Source: Pirellulimonas nuda
GTDB taxonomy: Bacteria > Planctomycetota > Planctomycetia > Pirellulales > Lacipirellulaceae
Assembly: GCF_007750855.1 (NCBI RefSeq)
Contig: NZ_CP036291.1
Coordinates: 4,278,001-4,342,000, forward strand
DNA: 64,000 bases
Direction: 5' to 3'
Positions 45,601-54,816 of this stretch are shown here, piece after piece (within the stretch, counting starts at the first letter, position 1; each line of letters opens with the position of its first letter). The position numbers were made by a program, and so were the translations under genes. Under the pieces are notes generated by a model, which had not been told where the DNA came from, did not search any database, and saw only the letters and a list, made by a program, of their open reading frames with translations.

Positions 45601-48593
45601 GCCGGCTGAAGCTCCCGCGCTTTGCGGGCCCACCCGACCCAGTGGGTCACCTCTTCCAGGTCGGGCGCCGGCGACGTACGCAGCACCCGCTGCCCTTCGG
45701 TCGATTGGCAGAAGGGCTCGACGAACGCCAGCAGCTCTTCCGGCTTGATGCGGGCGATCTCTTCGGGCGTGGTGAACCCCGAGGCGACCAAGATTTGTGC
45801 GTCGTGACCGCGCATCCCCGGCACCCGGCACACCAGCCGAGACTGGTGCTGCCAAGCAACGATCCGTTGGGCGTCTACGCCGCTACGATCGAGGCGCTCG
45901 GCCAACGCGTCGGGTTCGGCCGTTAGCAGGTCGTCTACCGTGCGGACGCCGAGGCGCGCAAGCGACTCGGCCATCTTCGGACCGATCGCCGGCGCGTCGA
46001 CAACCGGGCTCGAGGTTTCTAGGTAGAACCGCGGGCGTGACGGCTTGGTCGATCCTTGTGCTTCAGGTTTTGCCTTCCGGCGTGGTCCGCCGCGTTTGAC
46101 GCGTGGCTCGCCCGAGCGCTCTTCGCGGCGCCGCGGGGGTCGCGCGGGGGAGTGCCGCTCTGCGCGGCCGTCCAGCCGGCAGTCGTGCAGCAGCGCGCTG
46201 CGTGCGTCTGCCCACTGCCGCCAGCCGCGGTAGTGCCGATCGTCCGAGACGCGCGTCAGGGACGTGCGGGCGCGGGCGATCCAGGCCTGCGCCTTCTCGA
46301 GATCGATCCGGTCTCCTTGGCCGATCTCGTCGCAGCGGGCGATGAGGCGGCCGGCGTCGAGCTCGGCCAGCCCGGAGACGCCGAACACGCCAACCGACGT
46401 CAGAAGCTGAGCGTCGCCGAGGGTCAGCCCCTGGACGAAGCAAACCAGCCCCACGTGCGTCTGCCACAGCGCGACGAGTTCGGCGGGCACGTCGTGGCGG
46501 AGCTCTTGAGCCAGCGCTTCGGGGTCGGCCGACAGCAGGTCGGCGATCACCGACACGCGGCTCCCCTGGAAGACGCCCGACTGCCCGTCGACACGCACCG
46601 GGAAGCGCTCGATCGCGTCCTCCGGACGCAACAGGAACTCGTCTTCAAGCCGCATCCGCTGGGTCACCGCCTCGGCAGCGGGCCGTTCGACGGGCGTTTC
46701 GACAGGGAGCGGAGCGGGCTCTGAGACGGGCGCCTGCACGACCGGGGCGATCGGCCGCGGCGCCACGACACCATTGCGGACGCGGTGGGCGCCCAGCAGC
46801 TCAAAGCGTTCGATCGCCGTCCGGTTCTCGGTCCACAGCAGCACCTGCGCGCCGCGCGCCGCGAAGTCGCACAGCACCCCCGCGGCGATCGCGGTGTGCC
46901 GATCGTCGAGGCCCGCGAAGGGTTCGTCCGCCAGCAGCGGCGGGCAATCCTGGGTCGTGGCAAGCTCCGAGGCGAGCGCGAGGGCAAAGCTGAGCGCCAA
47001 TAGCTGGCGGTCGCTGGGCGGGAGATCGTCTACCGCGGTGCGTTGCCCAGAAACCGAGGTGACCACCGCAGACCTGCCGCCGCGCGCCAGGTCGACATCG
47101 ACCAAGCGGCCGTCGGAGAGCTTGGCCAGCAGGTCGGACGCCCGCCACCCGCTGGGCGCGGCGTGGCGCCGGGCACGGTGGGGGCCGTCCGCCAGCTCGC
47201 TCTCGATCTGGCGCAGCTCCTCTCGCAGGGCGTCCAGCTCCGCGGCCGACATCCCGGCGGCGCGATCGCGCCGGCGTCGCTCGTCTTGTGCGTCCAGGGC
47301 CGCAAGCTCTGCGGAGATAGAACCGACAAGATCAACTAGTTCGCGTCGGCGGCGGGCAAGGGCCTCGCGTTGAGCCGGGTCGATCACTGCGGCGCGATCC
47401 GCCGGCTCCTCGACCCGCAGCCGCGTGCTGCGGAGCAGCTCTTCACGCTGGCTCAGCAGGCACTCGAGCTGCTGGCGCAGCTCGCTTTGCGATCGGCCGA
47501 TGTGCTCGGCCTCGTCCTCAAGCTGCCCCCAATGCAGGGCCCTGCCCTGCTGATCGGCCAGCAGGCTGAGCCGCGCCACGTGCTCGCCGAGGGTGGCCAC
47601 CAACGGGTCGAGCCGCGGGTGGGCGTCCTGGCACACGCAGGCGCCGGGGCCCGCGGCGCGGGCGAACCGGGCCACTTCCCCTTCGAGGTCGCGGAGCAGC
47701 CGACGCACCACCGCCAGCGAGGCCCGCGTATCGGCCAGCGCGATTCCGGGCTTCGACTCTTTCGGGCGAACGTCCGCCAGCTCACCGCGGACGGCCGACT
47801 CGCGCAGTTGCAGGTCGGAGAGCGTGCGCCGCCAGCGGTCGACCTGGCCGTCGAGTTCCTCGATGCGTTGCTCAACGCCGTCGGTCAGCCGCTCGTCTGC
47901 CGAGGCGCGGGCCGCGCGGGCGATCTCGTCGTAGCGTGCCTGCGACTGCGCGGACGCGAGCTGGGCCTCGATCCGGCTTAGCTCTTGCTCGGCCGACTCG
48001 AGCCTGACGACCAGCGGCGCGCGGCGCGCGCTCAGCTCGGCCAGCTCGCGGTCGATCTTCACGGCCCGCTCGCGGGATTGCGCCAAGGAGGTCTCCAGAC
48101 GCTGAGCGATCTCGTCGCGGCGCCTGAGCAGGGGTTCGATATCGGTTGCGACGCGGCGGGCGCTGCCGCCGCCGCCGACGACCTGCTGCATCGCCCGGGC
48201 GACCGGCTCGGACAACAAGCGATCGAGCGTTAGCGGGTCGTCGCCACGCAGGTGCAGAACGTTGCCGGCCAGCTCCCTAGGGAGCGCGTCGGCGATGCCG
48301 CCGGCCGATACGCCGGGCGCCGGTCCGCCGTCGCCGCGCGACACGGAGATGCGAGGCGCCCCGTTTACAGCGGAGTGGGACACTCGGAGGTGACCGCCGC
48401 GGGTTACCAGCTCGATTTGACCGTCTGCGTCGACATCGCCCAGCCAGGGACGCTCGCCCCAGAGCATGGCGCCGACCATCGACAGCACCTGCGGGAGGCG
48501 CTGGGGGATGTAGTTCAGCCCGGTGGAAAGCGAGTCCTCTACCCAGGGCTCGCGGCTATCGATCCCTCGACAAGCTATGCGTTCGATCTTCAC
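45597..48593 (-). CDS. YhaN/Rad50-like protein lacking Walker A, with C-terminal DUF4332 domains
   Basis: A 998-residue SMC-family relative. The N-terminus follows the YhaN/Rad50 pattern (MKIERIACRG, then LSTGLNYI, helix VLSMVGAMLWGERPW), but where GxxxxGK[ST] should sit there is only PQRLPQ. Two long coiled-coil arms follow (about 155-480), with a CVCQ cysteine pair near their turn. The C-terminal ATPase lobe keeps Walker B PLLADEPFAGLDD (about 551-563) and LPPSDRQLLALSFALALA in place of the ABC signature. Residues about 650-790 and 870-998 hold DUF4332 helix-hairpin-helix repeats (APAIGPKMAESLARLGVRTV, VPGMRGHDAQILVASGF). Start GTG at 48593. ATP binding in the usual way is not expected. Confidence 0.85.
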   Translation of the reverse strand: MKIERIACRGIDSREPWVEDSLSTGLNYIPQRLPQVLSMVGAMLWGERPWLGDVDADGQIELVTRGGHLRVSHSAVNGAPRISVSRGDGGPAPGVSAGGIADALPRELAGNVLHLRGDDPLTLDRLLSEPVARAMQQVVGGGGSARRVATDIEPLLRRRDEIAQRLETSLAQSRERAVKIDRELAELSARRAPLVVRLESAEQELSRIEAQLASAQSQARYDEIARAARASADERLTDGVEQRIEELDGQVDRWRRTLSDLQLRESAVRGELADVRPKESKPGIALADTRASLAVVRRLLRDLEGEVARFARAAGPGACVCQDAHPRLDPLVATLGEHVARLSLLADQQGRALHWGQLEDEAEHIGRSQSELRQQLECLLSQREELLRSTRLRVEEPADRAAVIDPAQREALARRRRELVDLVGSISAELAALDAQDERRRRDRAAGMSAAELDALREELRQIESELADGPHRARRHAAPSGWRASDLLAKLSDGRLVDVDLARGGRSAVVTSVSGQRTAVDDLPPSDRQLLALSFALALASELATTQDCPPLLADEPFAGLDDRHTAIAAGVLCDFAARGAQVLLWTENRTAIERFELLGAHRVRNGVVAPRPIAPVVQAPVSEPAPLPVETPVERPAAEAVTQRMRLEDEFLLRPEDAIERFPVRVDGQSGVFQGSRVSVIADLLSADPEALAQELRHDVPAELVALWQTHVGLVCFVQGLTLGDAQLLTSVGVFGVSGLAELDAGRLIARCDEIGQGDRIDLEKAQAWIARARTSLTRVSDDRHYRGWRQWADARSALLHDCRLDGRAERHSPARPPRRREERSGEPRVKRGGPRRKAKPEAQGSTKPSRPRFYLETSSPVVDAPAIGPKMAESLARLGVRTVDDLLTAEPDALAERLDRSGVDAQRIVAWQHQSRLVCRVPGMRGHDAQILVASGFTTPEEIARIKPEELLAFVEPFCQSTEGQRVLRTSPAPDLEEVTHWVGWARKARELQPA

Positions 48594-48712
48594 GTTGGTG
48601 TCTCTGCTTCCCTGCGGACAATGGGCGTCGCGGCCCAGACCCCCTTAGTTTGGGCGATTTGCGGCGGCGCGGCTACGCCGGTTTTTTCGCGCCGGGGCTT
48701 GAGAAGGCGTGC

Positions 48713-49486
48713 CTACCTGGGCCGCGAGCCCCGTTTCTCGTCGTACATCCGGCGATCGGCGGCCGCTAGCAGGTCGCGGGCGGAGCCGTACCCTTCGGAC
48801 GACAAGGCCGCCCCGACGCTGGCCGCCACCTGACTTTCTCCATCAGAAGCAGTTTCTGAGGCGGATACCGCTTTGCGGAGGCGATCGACGAGGGGATGAA
48901 GCTCTTGGGCGGTGGTGACGCCGGCAAGCAGCACCACGAACTCGTCGCCGCCGTAGCGACCGACGAAGTCGGAGTCTCGCACCGATTCGGTTAGCTGCGT
49001 CGCGATCTGGCGGAGGCAGTCGTCGCCCGCGAGGTGGCCGTGGTGGTCGTTCACGGCCTTGAACGCGTTGATGTCAACAAAAACCAGCGCAAACGGCGAC
49101 GCCCCGGCGCGGGCGAACCAACGGGAGATCTGTTGGTCGAGCGACGCCCGGGCAGCGACCCCGGACACGCTGTCGATCGTCGGCGGCGGGATGACGCCGG
49201 ATGCATCCGCCGAAACAACACGAATAGCCCGCAGCGAGGGGTCCCCGTCAACGGCGCGCGTCTCGAGACGCCACCCGTCCGACTCAAGCGGGTCCGGGCC
49301 GTCGCTGGCGGTCGATTTCAGCAAAACCTCTAAGCCAACGCCGCGCTGGGCCATCCAAGCGTCGAATCCGGGCGTAGAGGCGATTAGCCGCGCCGGCGGA
49401 TGAACACAGCTCACCGCTACGAGGTCGCTGCTTATCGCCGCAAGGGCCTCAAGCGCCGAAAGGCGCTGCTGGTCGTCGTGATTCAT
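48713..49486 (-). CDS. Diguanylate cyclase (GGDEF)
   Basis: Makes cyclic di-GMP from two GTP. Residues 1-115 are a PAS/GAF-like sensory region without clear membrane helix (LEALAAISSDLVAVSCVHPP, LRAIRVVSADASG). The GGDEF domain covers about 120-257: ARASLDQQISRWFARA, FALVFVDINAFKAVNDHHGH (metal Asp), RDSDFVGRYGGDEFVVLLAG with intact GGDEF, and the RxxD inhibitory site five residues upstream (RDSD). Both catalysis and product inhibition look preserved. ATG at 49486. It diverges from the exopolysaccharide cluster, which makes control of that cluster plausible. Confidence 0.92.
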   Translation of the reverse strand: MNHDDQQRLSALEALAAISSDLVAVSCVHPPARLIASTPGFDAWMAQRGVGLEVLLKSTASDGPDPLESDGWRLETRAVDGDPSLRAIRVVSADASGVIPPPTIDSVSGVAARASLDQQISRWFARAGASPFALVFVDINAFKAVNDHHGHLAGDDCLRQIATQLTESVRDSDFVGRYGGDEFVVLLAGVTTAQELHPLVDRLRKAVSASETASDGESQVAASVGAALSSEGYGSARDLLAAADRRMYDEKRGSRPR

Positions 49487-49596
49487 CAGGCGGGGGTCTG
49501 GGTGGTGGCGGCGTTGGTGCAACAACCGCCACCACAACGGGGGGGGGGCTCACGGAAAGCCGCAGCCAGCGGTTCGGCTTTCCGCGGATTTACTCC

Positions 49597-49624
49597 TCGA
49601 CATGCATGCAAGCTTGACTATACT
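49597..49624 (+). promoter_or_regulatory. Candidate promoter of the exopolysaccharide cluster
   Basis: TCGACA, 16 bases, TATACT; both match 5 of 6. It lies in the 372-base spacer 49487-49858 between the diguanylate cyclase and the first plus-strand gene. The transcript would have a leader of about 230 bases, in which I see no gene or clear riboswitch fold. The base composition is lower in GC than the genes around 49590-49625. Confidence 0.55.
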
Positions 49625-49858
49625 CGGCGGAGACTTGCGATGCGTCCAGGCGCCCATTTCGTCTGGTTTTGCTGCTCGTCCGCCCGCCGAAGAACCGCTT
49701 TGGATCTTCCCGACCCCCCAACCAGCGGCAGTGGCGTTGTATCGCTTCGGCCCGCTTTTCCAACACATCCGAATGGCCCAGCCGCGTAGCCCAGGCTACG
49801 CATCTTGTCCATGGACCGCTCTGCCAGGCGTTCTTAAACAACCTAGAAACTGCACGCA

Positions 49859-50986
49859 ATGAGTATCCTTGGTCAGATGCGTTGGCGCCGGCCCGCCAGC
49901 ACTTGCGCAGAGTCAGATTTCTTGCTCAGCGTGCCGGCCTTCGAACGCGCGGCCGCTGGCGAGCGGATGCGCGTAGACCGCAATGGTTCGGTCCTGGCGA
50001 TGCTGGCGATTGCCCCCCCTAAGAGGGGCGCCGGGCAGCCCGATCCCCTCCCGCTGCTGCTGCGTGTGCTCGAAGGCAGGCTGCGTCTCACCGACACCCC
50101 GGGACGGCTCAAGGACGGACGGATCGGCGTGCTGTTGCCAGACACCGGCGCCCCCGGCGCGTGGAAGGTGGCGGCGGACATCTGCGACGTTTACGCGCCC
50201 GGCCACCCGCGCCCCGAATGCGAAGTCTTGGTCTACCCAGATCGGCGAGGGCCCGACGAGCAGAATCGGAAGGAGGTTCAAGATTCCTCGGGTGCGTCGT
50301 CTCTCAAGGAACCGAATGAGCCGAACTTGATCGCCTCGTCGATGTCCTCAGACGCCTGCGACCGCTTCGACCGCGTCTTCGCACGGGCGACCCCCGCTTG
50401 GAAGCGTGCGATCGACATCGTCGGCGCGTCGTGCGGTTTGATGCTTGCGGCGCCAATCATCGGCGCCGCGGCCCTAGCGATCCGCGTCACCACGCCCGGC
50501 GAGGTCTTCTTTCGGCAGGAGCGCGAGGGGCTGGGGGGGCGCCGGTTCCGCATCTGCAAGCTGCGGACCATGCGCCACGACGCAGAATCGTACAAGGACC
50601 GCCTCCGGCGCCGCAGCACGCAGGACGGCCCGGCCTTCAAGATGCGTCGCGACCCGCGCGTCACCCCCATCGGGCGGATCCTGCGGCAGACCAGCATCGA
50701 CGAGCTCCCTCAGCTGTGGAACGTGCTCCGCGGCGAGATGTCTCTGGTCGGCCCCCGGCCGCTCCCCGTCGACGAGTCGCTGGCGTGCCGGCCGTGGCAG
50801 CGGCGGCGTTTGATGGTCACCCCCGGGATCACCTGTATCTGGCAGGTGCATGGGCGGAGCGTTGTGCGCTTCGATGAATGGGTGCGGATGGACCTGCAGT
50901 ACGCCCAGCGGTACAGCTTCTGGAATGATTTAAAACTGCTGCTCCAGACCGGACCTGCCGTGATTTTCACCCGAGGCCCCCGCTAG
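49859..50986 (+). CDS. Phosphoglycosyl transferase with degenerate GGDEF-like N-terminal domain
   Basis: Starts the polymer by moving a sugar phosphate to a lipid carrier at the inner membrane. The C-terminal half is a bacterial sugar transferase: re-entrant helix RAIDIVGASCGLMLAAPIIG, FFRQEREGLGGRRFRICKLR, DPRVTPIGRILRQTSIDELP, QLWNVLRGEMSLVGPRPLP, and PGITCIWQVHGRS. The first 140 residues resemble a worn GGDEF-fold (VLAMLAIAPP, LLLRVLEGRLRLTDTPGRLK, RIGVLLPDTG, AWKVAADICDVY) without the GGDEF signature, so it may sense rather than make a nucleotide. 375 residues; start ATG at 49859 without a clear ribosome-binding site. Confidence 0.88.
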   Translation: MSILGQMRWRRPASTCAESDFLLSVPAFERAAAGERMRVDRNGSVLAMLAIAPPKRGAGQPDPLPLLLRVLEGRLRLTDTPGRLKDGRIGVLLPDTGAPGAWKVAADICDVYAPGHPRPECEVLVYPDRRGPDEQNRKEVQDSSGASSLKEPNEPNLIASSMSSDACDRFDRVFARATPAWKRAIDIVGASCGLMLAAPIIGAAALAIRVTTPGEVFFRQEREGLGGRRFRICKLRTMRHDAESYKDRLRRRSTQDGPAFKMRRDPRVTPIGRILRQTSIDELPQLWNVLRGEMSLVGPRPLPVDESLACRPWQRRRLMVTPGITCIWQVHGRSVVRFDEWVRMDLQYAQRYSFWNDLKLLLQTGPAVIFTRGPR

Positions 50987-51011
50987 CCCCACCCGGGCGG
51001 CAAAACGCACC

Positions 51012-52388
51012 ATGCAGGCTTCCTCTCATCATGCCGAGCGACGTCCGCGTCCGCGGATCCTGCTGGTGGCCTACGCTTGCCACCAATCCGAATCGATGGA
51101 GTCGAGGCTTGGTTTCCGTCGCGCCCTCTCCGCCTCGCAGCGTCACGACGTAACGGTGATGTACGCGATGGGGCCCGAGCCCGCTGAGCTCGCCCAGCAA
51201 GCAGCCGCCGCGGGGGGCGGGGAGATCTGCTTTCAGCGTGTCGAACACTCGGACTGGGATCGTCGCTTCTGCGACACCACGCTTCTCTATTACATCGGCT
51301 ACCGGGGTTGGCACCGCCGGGTGCTCAAGGAGGCCCAGGCGGCGCACGCCGCCCGCCCGTTCGACCTGGTGCATCAGGTGAACTTCTGCGGATTCCGCGA
51401 GCCCGGCGAGGCGTGGCGGCTTGACGCCCCCTTCGTTTGGGGCCCGGTCGGCGGGACCGAGGGCTACCCGCCACGGTTCTTGAACCAGACCAATTTGTTG
51501 GGCGGGGCGCGCGAAGTTTTCCGCATGGCCGTGAACAGTTGGCAGCTGCGGTGCAGCCGTCGCGTGCACGGCGCGGGTCGCCGAGCCGCGTACGTTCTGA
51601 CCGCCAACACGGCCGCCCAGCAGGCGCTGCAGAAGCACCTGGGGGTCGACTCGCAATGCGACCTAGAGACGGGCGTCGATCTCCCCGACTGCCCGCCCCG
51701 CGAGCTTCGCGACCCATCCGAACCGCTGCGGGTGCTGTGGGCCGGCCGCCTCAAGACCTGGAAGGGGCTCCCGCTGCTCATCCGAGCGATCGCCCAGCTC
51801 CCCCCCGACCGCAGGCCCATCGTGCGCGTGCTGGGCCAGGGGGACCGCGAGCCTAGCTGGCGACGCCTAGCGCGCAGGCACGGCGTGGCCGATCGGATGC
51901 AGTGGGTCGGTTGGCCGACCTACGACGCACAGCTGCCGCACTACCGCTGGGCGGACGTGTTCGCGTTCACCAGCCTGCGAGACACCTCGGGCACCGGCCT
52001 GCTGGAGGCCCTGGCGGCCGGCGCCCCGATCGTCGGCCTCGACCACTCCGGGGCGGGGGACATCATGACCCCCGGATGCGCGATCCCGGTCGCTGTCCGG
52101 TCTCCGAAGCAGGCCATTTCAGATTTCGCGGCCGCCCTGGGCGGCCTACAGGACGACAGCGAACGATTGCTACGATTAAGCCGGGGGGCGCGGCGCCGAG
52201 CAGAGGATTTTAGCTGGGAAGCCAGGGCCGCCGTGATGGACGCCGTTTACACTGAATGCTTGGCCGCCACGCGTCACAGGGCGGCCGCCCCCTCGTCCCG
52301 CCCCCTGCTGCCCACGGCCGAAACCCAGGCAACGCTGTCTCCGGTTTCGTCTGCCTGCTTGTTGACCTCCTCTGGCGCCCGACGCTAA
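51012..52388 (+). CDS. Glycosyltransferase family 4
   Basis: Cytoplasmic, GT-B fold, adds a sugar to the growing repeat unit. N-terminal Rossmann lobe ILLVAYACHQSESMESR and DLVHQVNFCGFREPG; C-terminal lobe LRVLWAGRLKTWKGLPLLIR (nucleotide-sugar binding), MQWVGWPTYDAQLPHYRWAD, and the acid/base pair region DTSGTGLLEALAAGAPIVGL, where D-x7-E replaces the usual E-x7-E. 458 residues. It follows the phosphoglycosyl transferase by 25 bases. Confidence 0.9.
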   Translation: MQASSHHAERRPRPRILLVAYACHQSESMESRLGFRRALSASQRHDVTVMYAMGPEPAELAQQAAAAGGGEICFQRVEHSDWDRRFCDTTLLYYIGYRGWHRRVLKEAQAAHAARPFDLVHQVNFCGFREPGEAWRLDAPFVWGPVGGTEGYPPRFLNQTNLLGGAREVFRMAVNSWQLRCSRRVHGAGRRAAYVLTANTAAQQALQKHLGVDSQCDLETGVDLPDCPPRELRDPSEPLRVLWAGRLKTWKGLPLLIRAIAQLPPDRRPIVRVLGQGDREPSWRRLARRHGVADRMQWVGWPTYDAQLPHYRWADVFAFTSLRDTSGTGLLEALAAGAPIVGLDHSGAGDIMTPGCAIPVAVRSPKQAISDFAAALGGLQDDSERLLRLSRGARRRAEDFSWEARAAVMDAVYTECLAATRHRAAAPSSRPLLPTAETQATLSPVSSACLLTSSGARR

Positions 52389-52412
52389 ATCCGTCGCCCA
52401 CCCCTAAGAACT

Positions 52413-53963
52413 ATGAACAAGCTGCCCACCGAGCTCTCCGCAAGCGACTTCTGGGAGGTCGTCTTCCGCAACAAGGTCAAGCTCATCGTGTTGCCCTTGG
52501 TGATCATGACGCTGGCCGTGGGCGTCACGCTCTACTTCCCGCGGACCTACCGCTCCGAAGCACGGCTCTTCCTGCAGGTGGGCCACGAGAGCGTAGGGAT
52601 CGACCCCACCGCGACCACCGGGCAAACGATCAGCCTGATGCAGAGCGGACGCGACGAAGAGGTAAAGTCGGCCATCGAGGTGCTCGGCAGCCGCGGGGTG
52701 CTGAGCCAGGTGGTCGAGGAGCTGGGCCCCGATTACGTGCTGCGTGGAGGCCCCAAGAGCGATCAGACGCCCAACCCTATCACCGCAACTATCAAGCAAG
52801 GCATCTCCTCCGTCATCGGCGTGCTCAAACGCATCGACCCCGTCGGCGATCATGAGCAGGCCGTCATCGAGATCGAAGAGGGGCTGAAGATCGAGGCCGT
52901 CCGCAGCTCGACCGTGCTGGTGGTCACCTACGACACCAAGAGCGCCGAGGGCGCCAAGGGAGTGCTCGACGCGTTGGTCGACGTCTACCAGCGAGAGCAC
53001 CTGCGGATCCACCGAAACGCCAACTCCGGCGACTTCTTTGCCGACCAGCAAGGGCAGCTCAAGACACGGCTGGACGAAGCCCAGAACGCGTTGATGGACG
53101 CCAAGAACCGGATGGGAATCGCCTCGGTCGAGGGGCGCCGCAGCACGTTGGAGAACCAGATCCAATCGATTGAACTCGACTCGTTCCAGACCGAGCAGAG
53201 CCTTGCGACGTCGCTGGCCCGCATGAAGGACCTCGAAGAACAGCTCGATGAGATGCCCGAGCGGCTGGTCGCCTCGGTCACCAGCAAGCCGAACGAGGGC
53301 GCCGACCTGATGCGAGACCAGCTCTACGAGCGTCAGATCAAGCTGCTCGACCTGAAGTCGCGGTACACCGACAGCAACCCACTGGTCCAAGCCGTGTCGG
53401 CTCAGGTCGAAGAGGCAAAGAAAGTGGTGGACGCCCAGAGCGTTGACCGCAAGGAGTCTACCGACGACGCCAACCCGCTGCACCGCGAACTAACGCTCGA
53501 CTTCAAGAAGGAACAGAGCCAGGTGGCCGGGCTCGAGTCGCGGCTCGAGACGCTCACCGAGCAGCGCAAGATCATCCTGGCCGACCTCGAACAGCTCAAC
53601 CGCAACGAGGTTGTGCTAGACCGCTTGGCCCGCGAGGAGCATTTGGCGCGCGACAAGTTCATGCAGTACGCCAACAACCTGGAGCAGGCGCGGATGGACA
53701 AGGCCCTGGAAGACCAGAAGGTCTCTGGGGTGTCGGTGGCTCAGGCGGCGACGCTGGCTCAGAAGCCGGTGAAGCCCTCCAAGCCCCTCTGCCTGCTGGG
53801 CGGTTTCATGCTGGCCGGAGCGGTGGCCGTGGGCTCGGTCGTGGCGAGCGAAAAGCTGAACACCCGCATCCGCGGCGACGTTGAAGCCGAAGAAACGCTT
53901 GAGCTGCCGGTGCTGGCCACCATCCCGGACAGCCCGATCCACGGCCGGACCCTCAACTATTAG
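52413..53963 (+). CDS. Wzz/GumC-type polysaccharide co-polymerase
   Basis: Inner-membrane protein that governs chain length and export of the polymer. First membrane helix LIVLPLVIMTLAVGVTLYF, then the Wzz domain YRSEARLFLQVGHES, a long periplasmic coiled coil (residues about 200-440, many Glu/Lys/Gln heptads such as DEAQNALMDAKNRMG and LESRLETLTEQRKIILADLE), and the C-terminal helix KPLCLLGGFMLAGAVAVGSV preceded by QKPVKPSKP, the Pro-rich Wzz motif. 516 residues. No kinase domain is fused; the next gene codes the ATPase part. Confidence 0.92.
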   Translation: MNKLPTELSASDFWEVVFRNKVKLIVLPLVIMTLAVGVTLYFPRTYRSEARLFLQVGHESVGIDPTATTGQTISLMQSGRDEEVKSAIEVLGSRGVLSQVVEELGPDYVLRGGPKSDQTPNPITATIKQGISSVIGVLKRIDPVGDHEQAVIEIEEGLKIEAVRSSTVLVVTYDTKSAEGAKGVLDALVDVYQREHLRIHRNANSGDFFADQQGQLKTRLDEAQNALMDAKNRMGIASVEGRRSTLENQIQSIELDSFQTEQSLATSLARMKDLEEQLDEMPERLVASVTSKPNEGADLMRDQLYERQIKLLDLKSRYTDSNPLVQAVSAQVEEAKKVVDAQSVDRKESTDDANPLHRELTLDFKKEQSQVAGLESRLETLTEQRKIILADLEQLNRNEVVLDRLAREEHLARDKFMQYANNLEQARMDKALEDQKVSGVSVAQAATLAQKPVKPSKPLCLLGGFMLAGAVAVGSVVASEKLNTRIRGDVEAEETLELPVLATIPDSPIHGRTLNY

Positions 53964-54008
53964 CCCCCCGCTAGTCGCCCTCGCACACAGCCGCCACAAG
54001 GCCCGACC

Positions 54009-54722
54009 ATGCAAACCGACTCCCCCACGATTGACGCTTCGCTGCCCGACGCGGCCGGGATCTCCAAGAGCGCGGAGTCTGTCATGACTCCACGGCGACG
54101 CGGGGCTGAGTACTACGACACCATCTTGTGGCGTCTCCGCTCCCGGGTCGACCAAGAGCCTGACGGCGCCACTATGCTCGGCGTGACCGGCTACGGCAGG
54201 CGTAACGGCGTGAGCACGATCGCCGCGAACCTGGCGATCCGCGCCGCCGACCACCGCATGTCCCCGGTGCTGCTGGTCGACGCGAACCTGCACTACCCCA
54301 AACAGCACCGCACCTTCCGCATGCACGATGCGGCCGGTCTGGCCGACGTGCTCTCCGGATCGGCCCCGCTGGAGGCCTGCGTCCACCCGTCGTCCGTGGA
54401 CGGGCTCGACGTGATGCCGCTGGGCGCCTCGCACCTGCTCGACCGGGCGAGCGTCGATCCACAGCGTTTCCAGTCGCTGCTGACCGAACTGCGAGACCAG
54501 TACCGCACCGTCGTGTTCGACCTCCCCGAGGCGGACGAGATGCGGCACGCCCTGCTCTTCGCCCGGTCGATCGATGCGGCGGTTTTCGCCGTGAGGAGCG
54601 ACGCGGTCCGCCGGCGTGACGCTCAGGTGGCGGTCGCACGGCTCCGCGCCGACGGCGTCAACCTGGTGGGCGCGGTGCTCACGGCGAAGCGTCGCTATGC
54701 GCCGGCCTGGCTCGTCGGGTAG
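54009..54722 (+). CDS. CpsD/CapB-like ATPase with degenerate Walker A
   Basis: Partner of the Wzz-like protein, as in bacterial tyrosine kinase pairs. The MinD-like core is visible: LGVTGYGRRNGVSTIAANLA where the Walker A should have GKST; the lysine is valine here. Walker A' VLLVDANLHYPKQHR, switch-like GLADVLSGSAPLEACV, Walker B TVVFDLPEADEM, and LVGAVLTAKRRY. There is no tyrosine cluster at the C-terminus. So autophosphorylation is unlikely, and a scaffold or regulatory role is more probable. 237 residues. Confidence 0.85.
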   Translation: MQTDSPTIDASLPDAAGISKSAESVMTPRRRGAEYYDTILWRLRSRVDQEPDGATMLGVTGYGRRNGVSTIAANLAIRAADHRMSPVLLVDANLHYPKQHRTFRMHDAAGLADVLSGSAPLEACVHPSSVDGLDVMPLGASHLLDRASVDPQRFQSLLTELRDQYRTVVFDLPEADEMRHALLFARSIDAAVFAVRSDAVRRRDAQVAVARLRADGVNLVGAVLTAKRRYAPAWLVG

Positions 54723-54816
54723 GGGCCGAGCGCTCGTCTGCCGCCGAACCTCAGCACGACTCCGCGGCTGCTCAGGAGACCGCACAGCCCCCCACGCCAT
54801 CCGACGCCCCCCCGCC

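Noticed and set aside
49590..49859. Short minus- and plus-strand frames in the spacer before the exopolysaccharide cluster
   Set aside because: No ribosome-binding site, several frames overlap equally, composition not protein-like.
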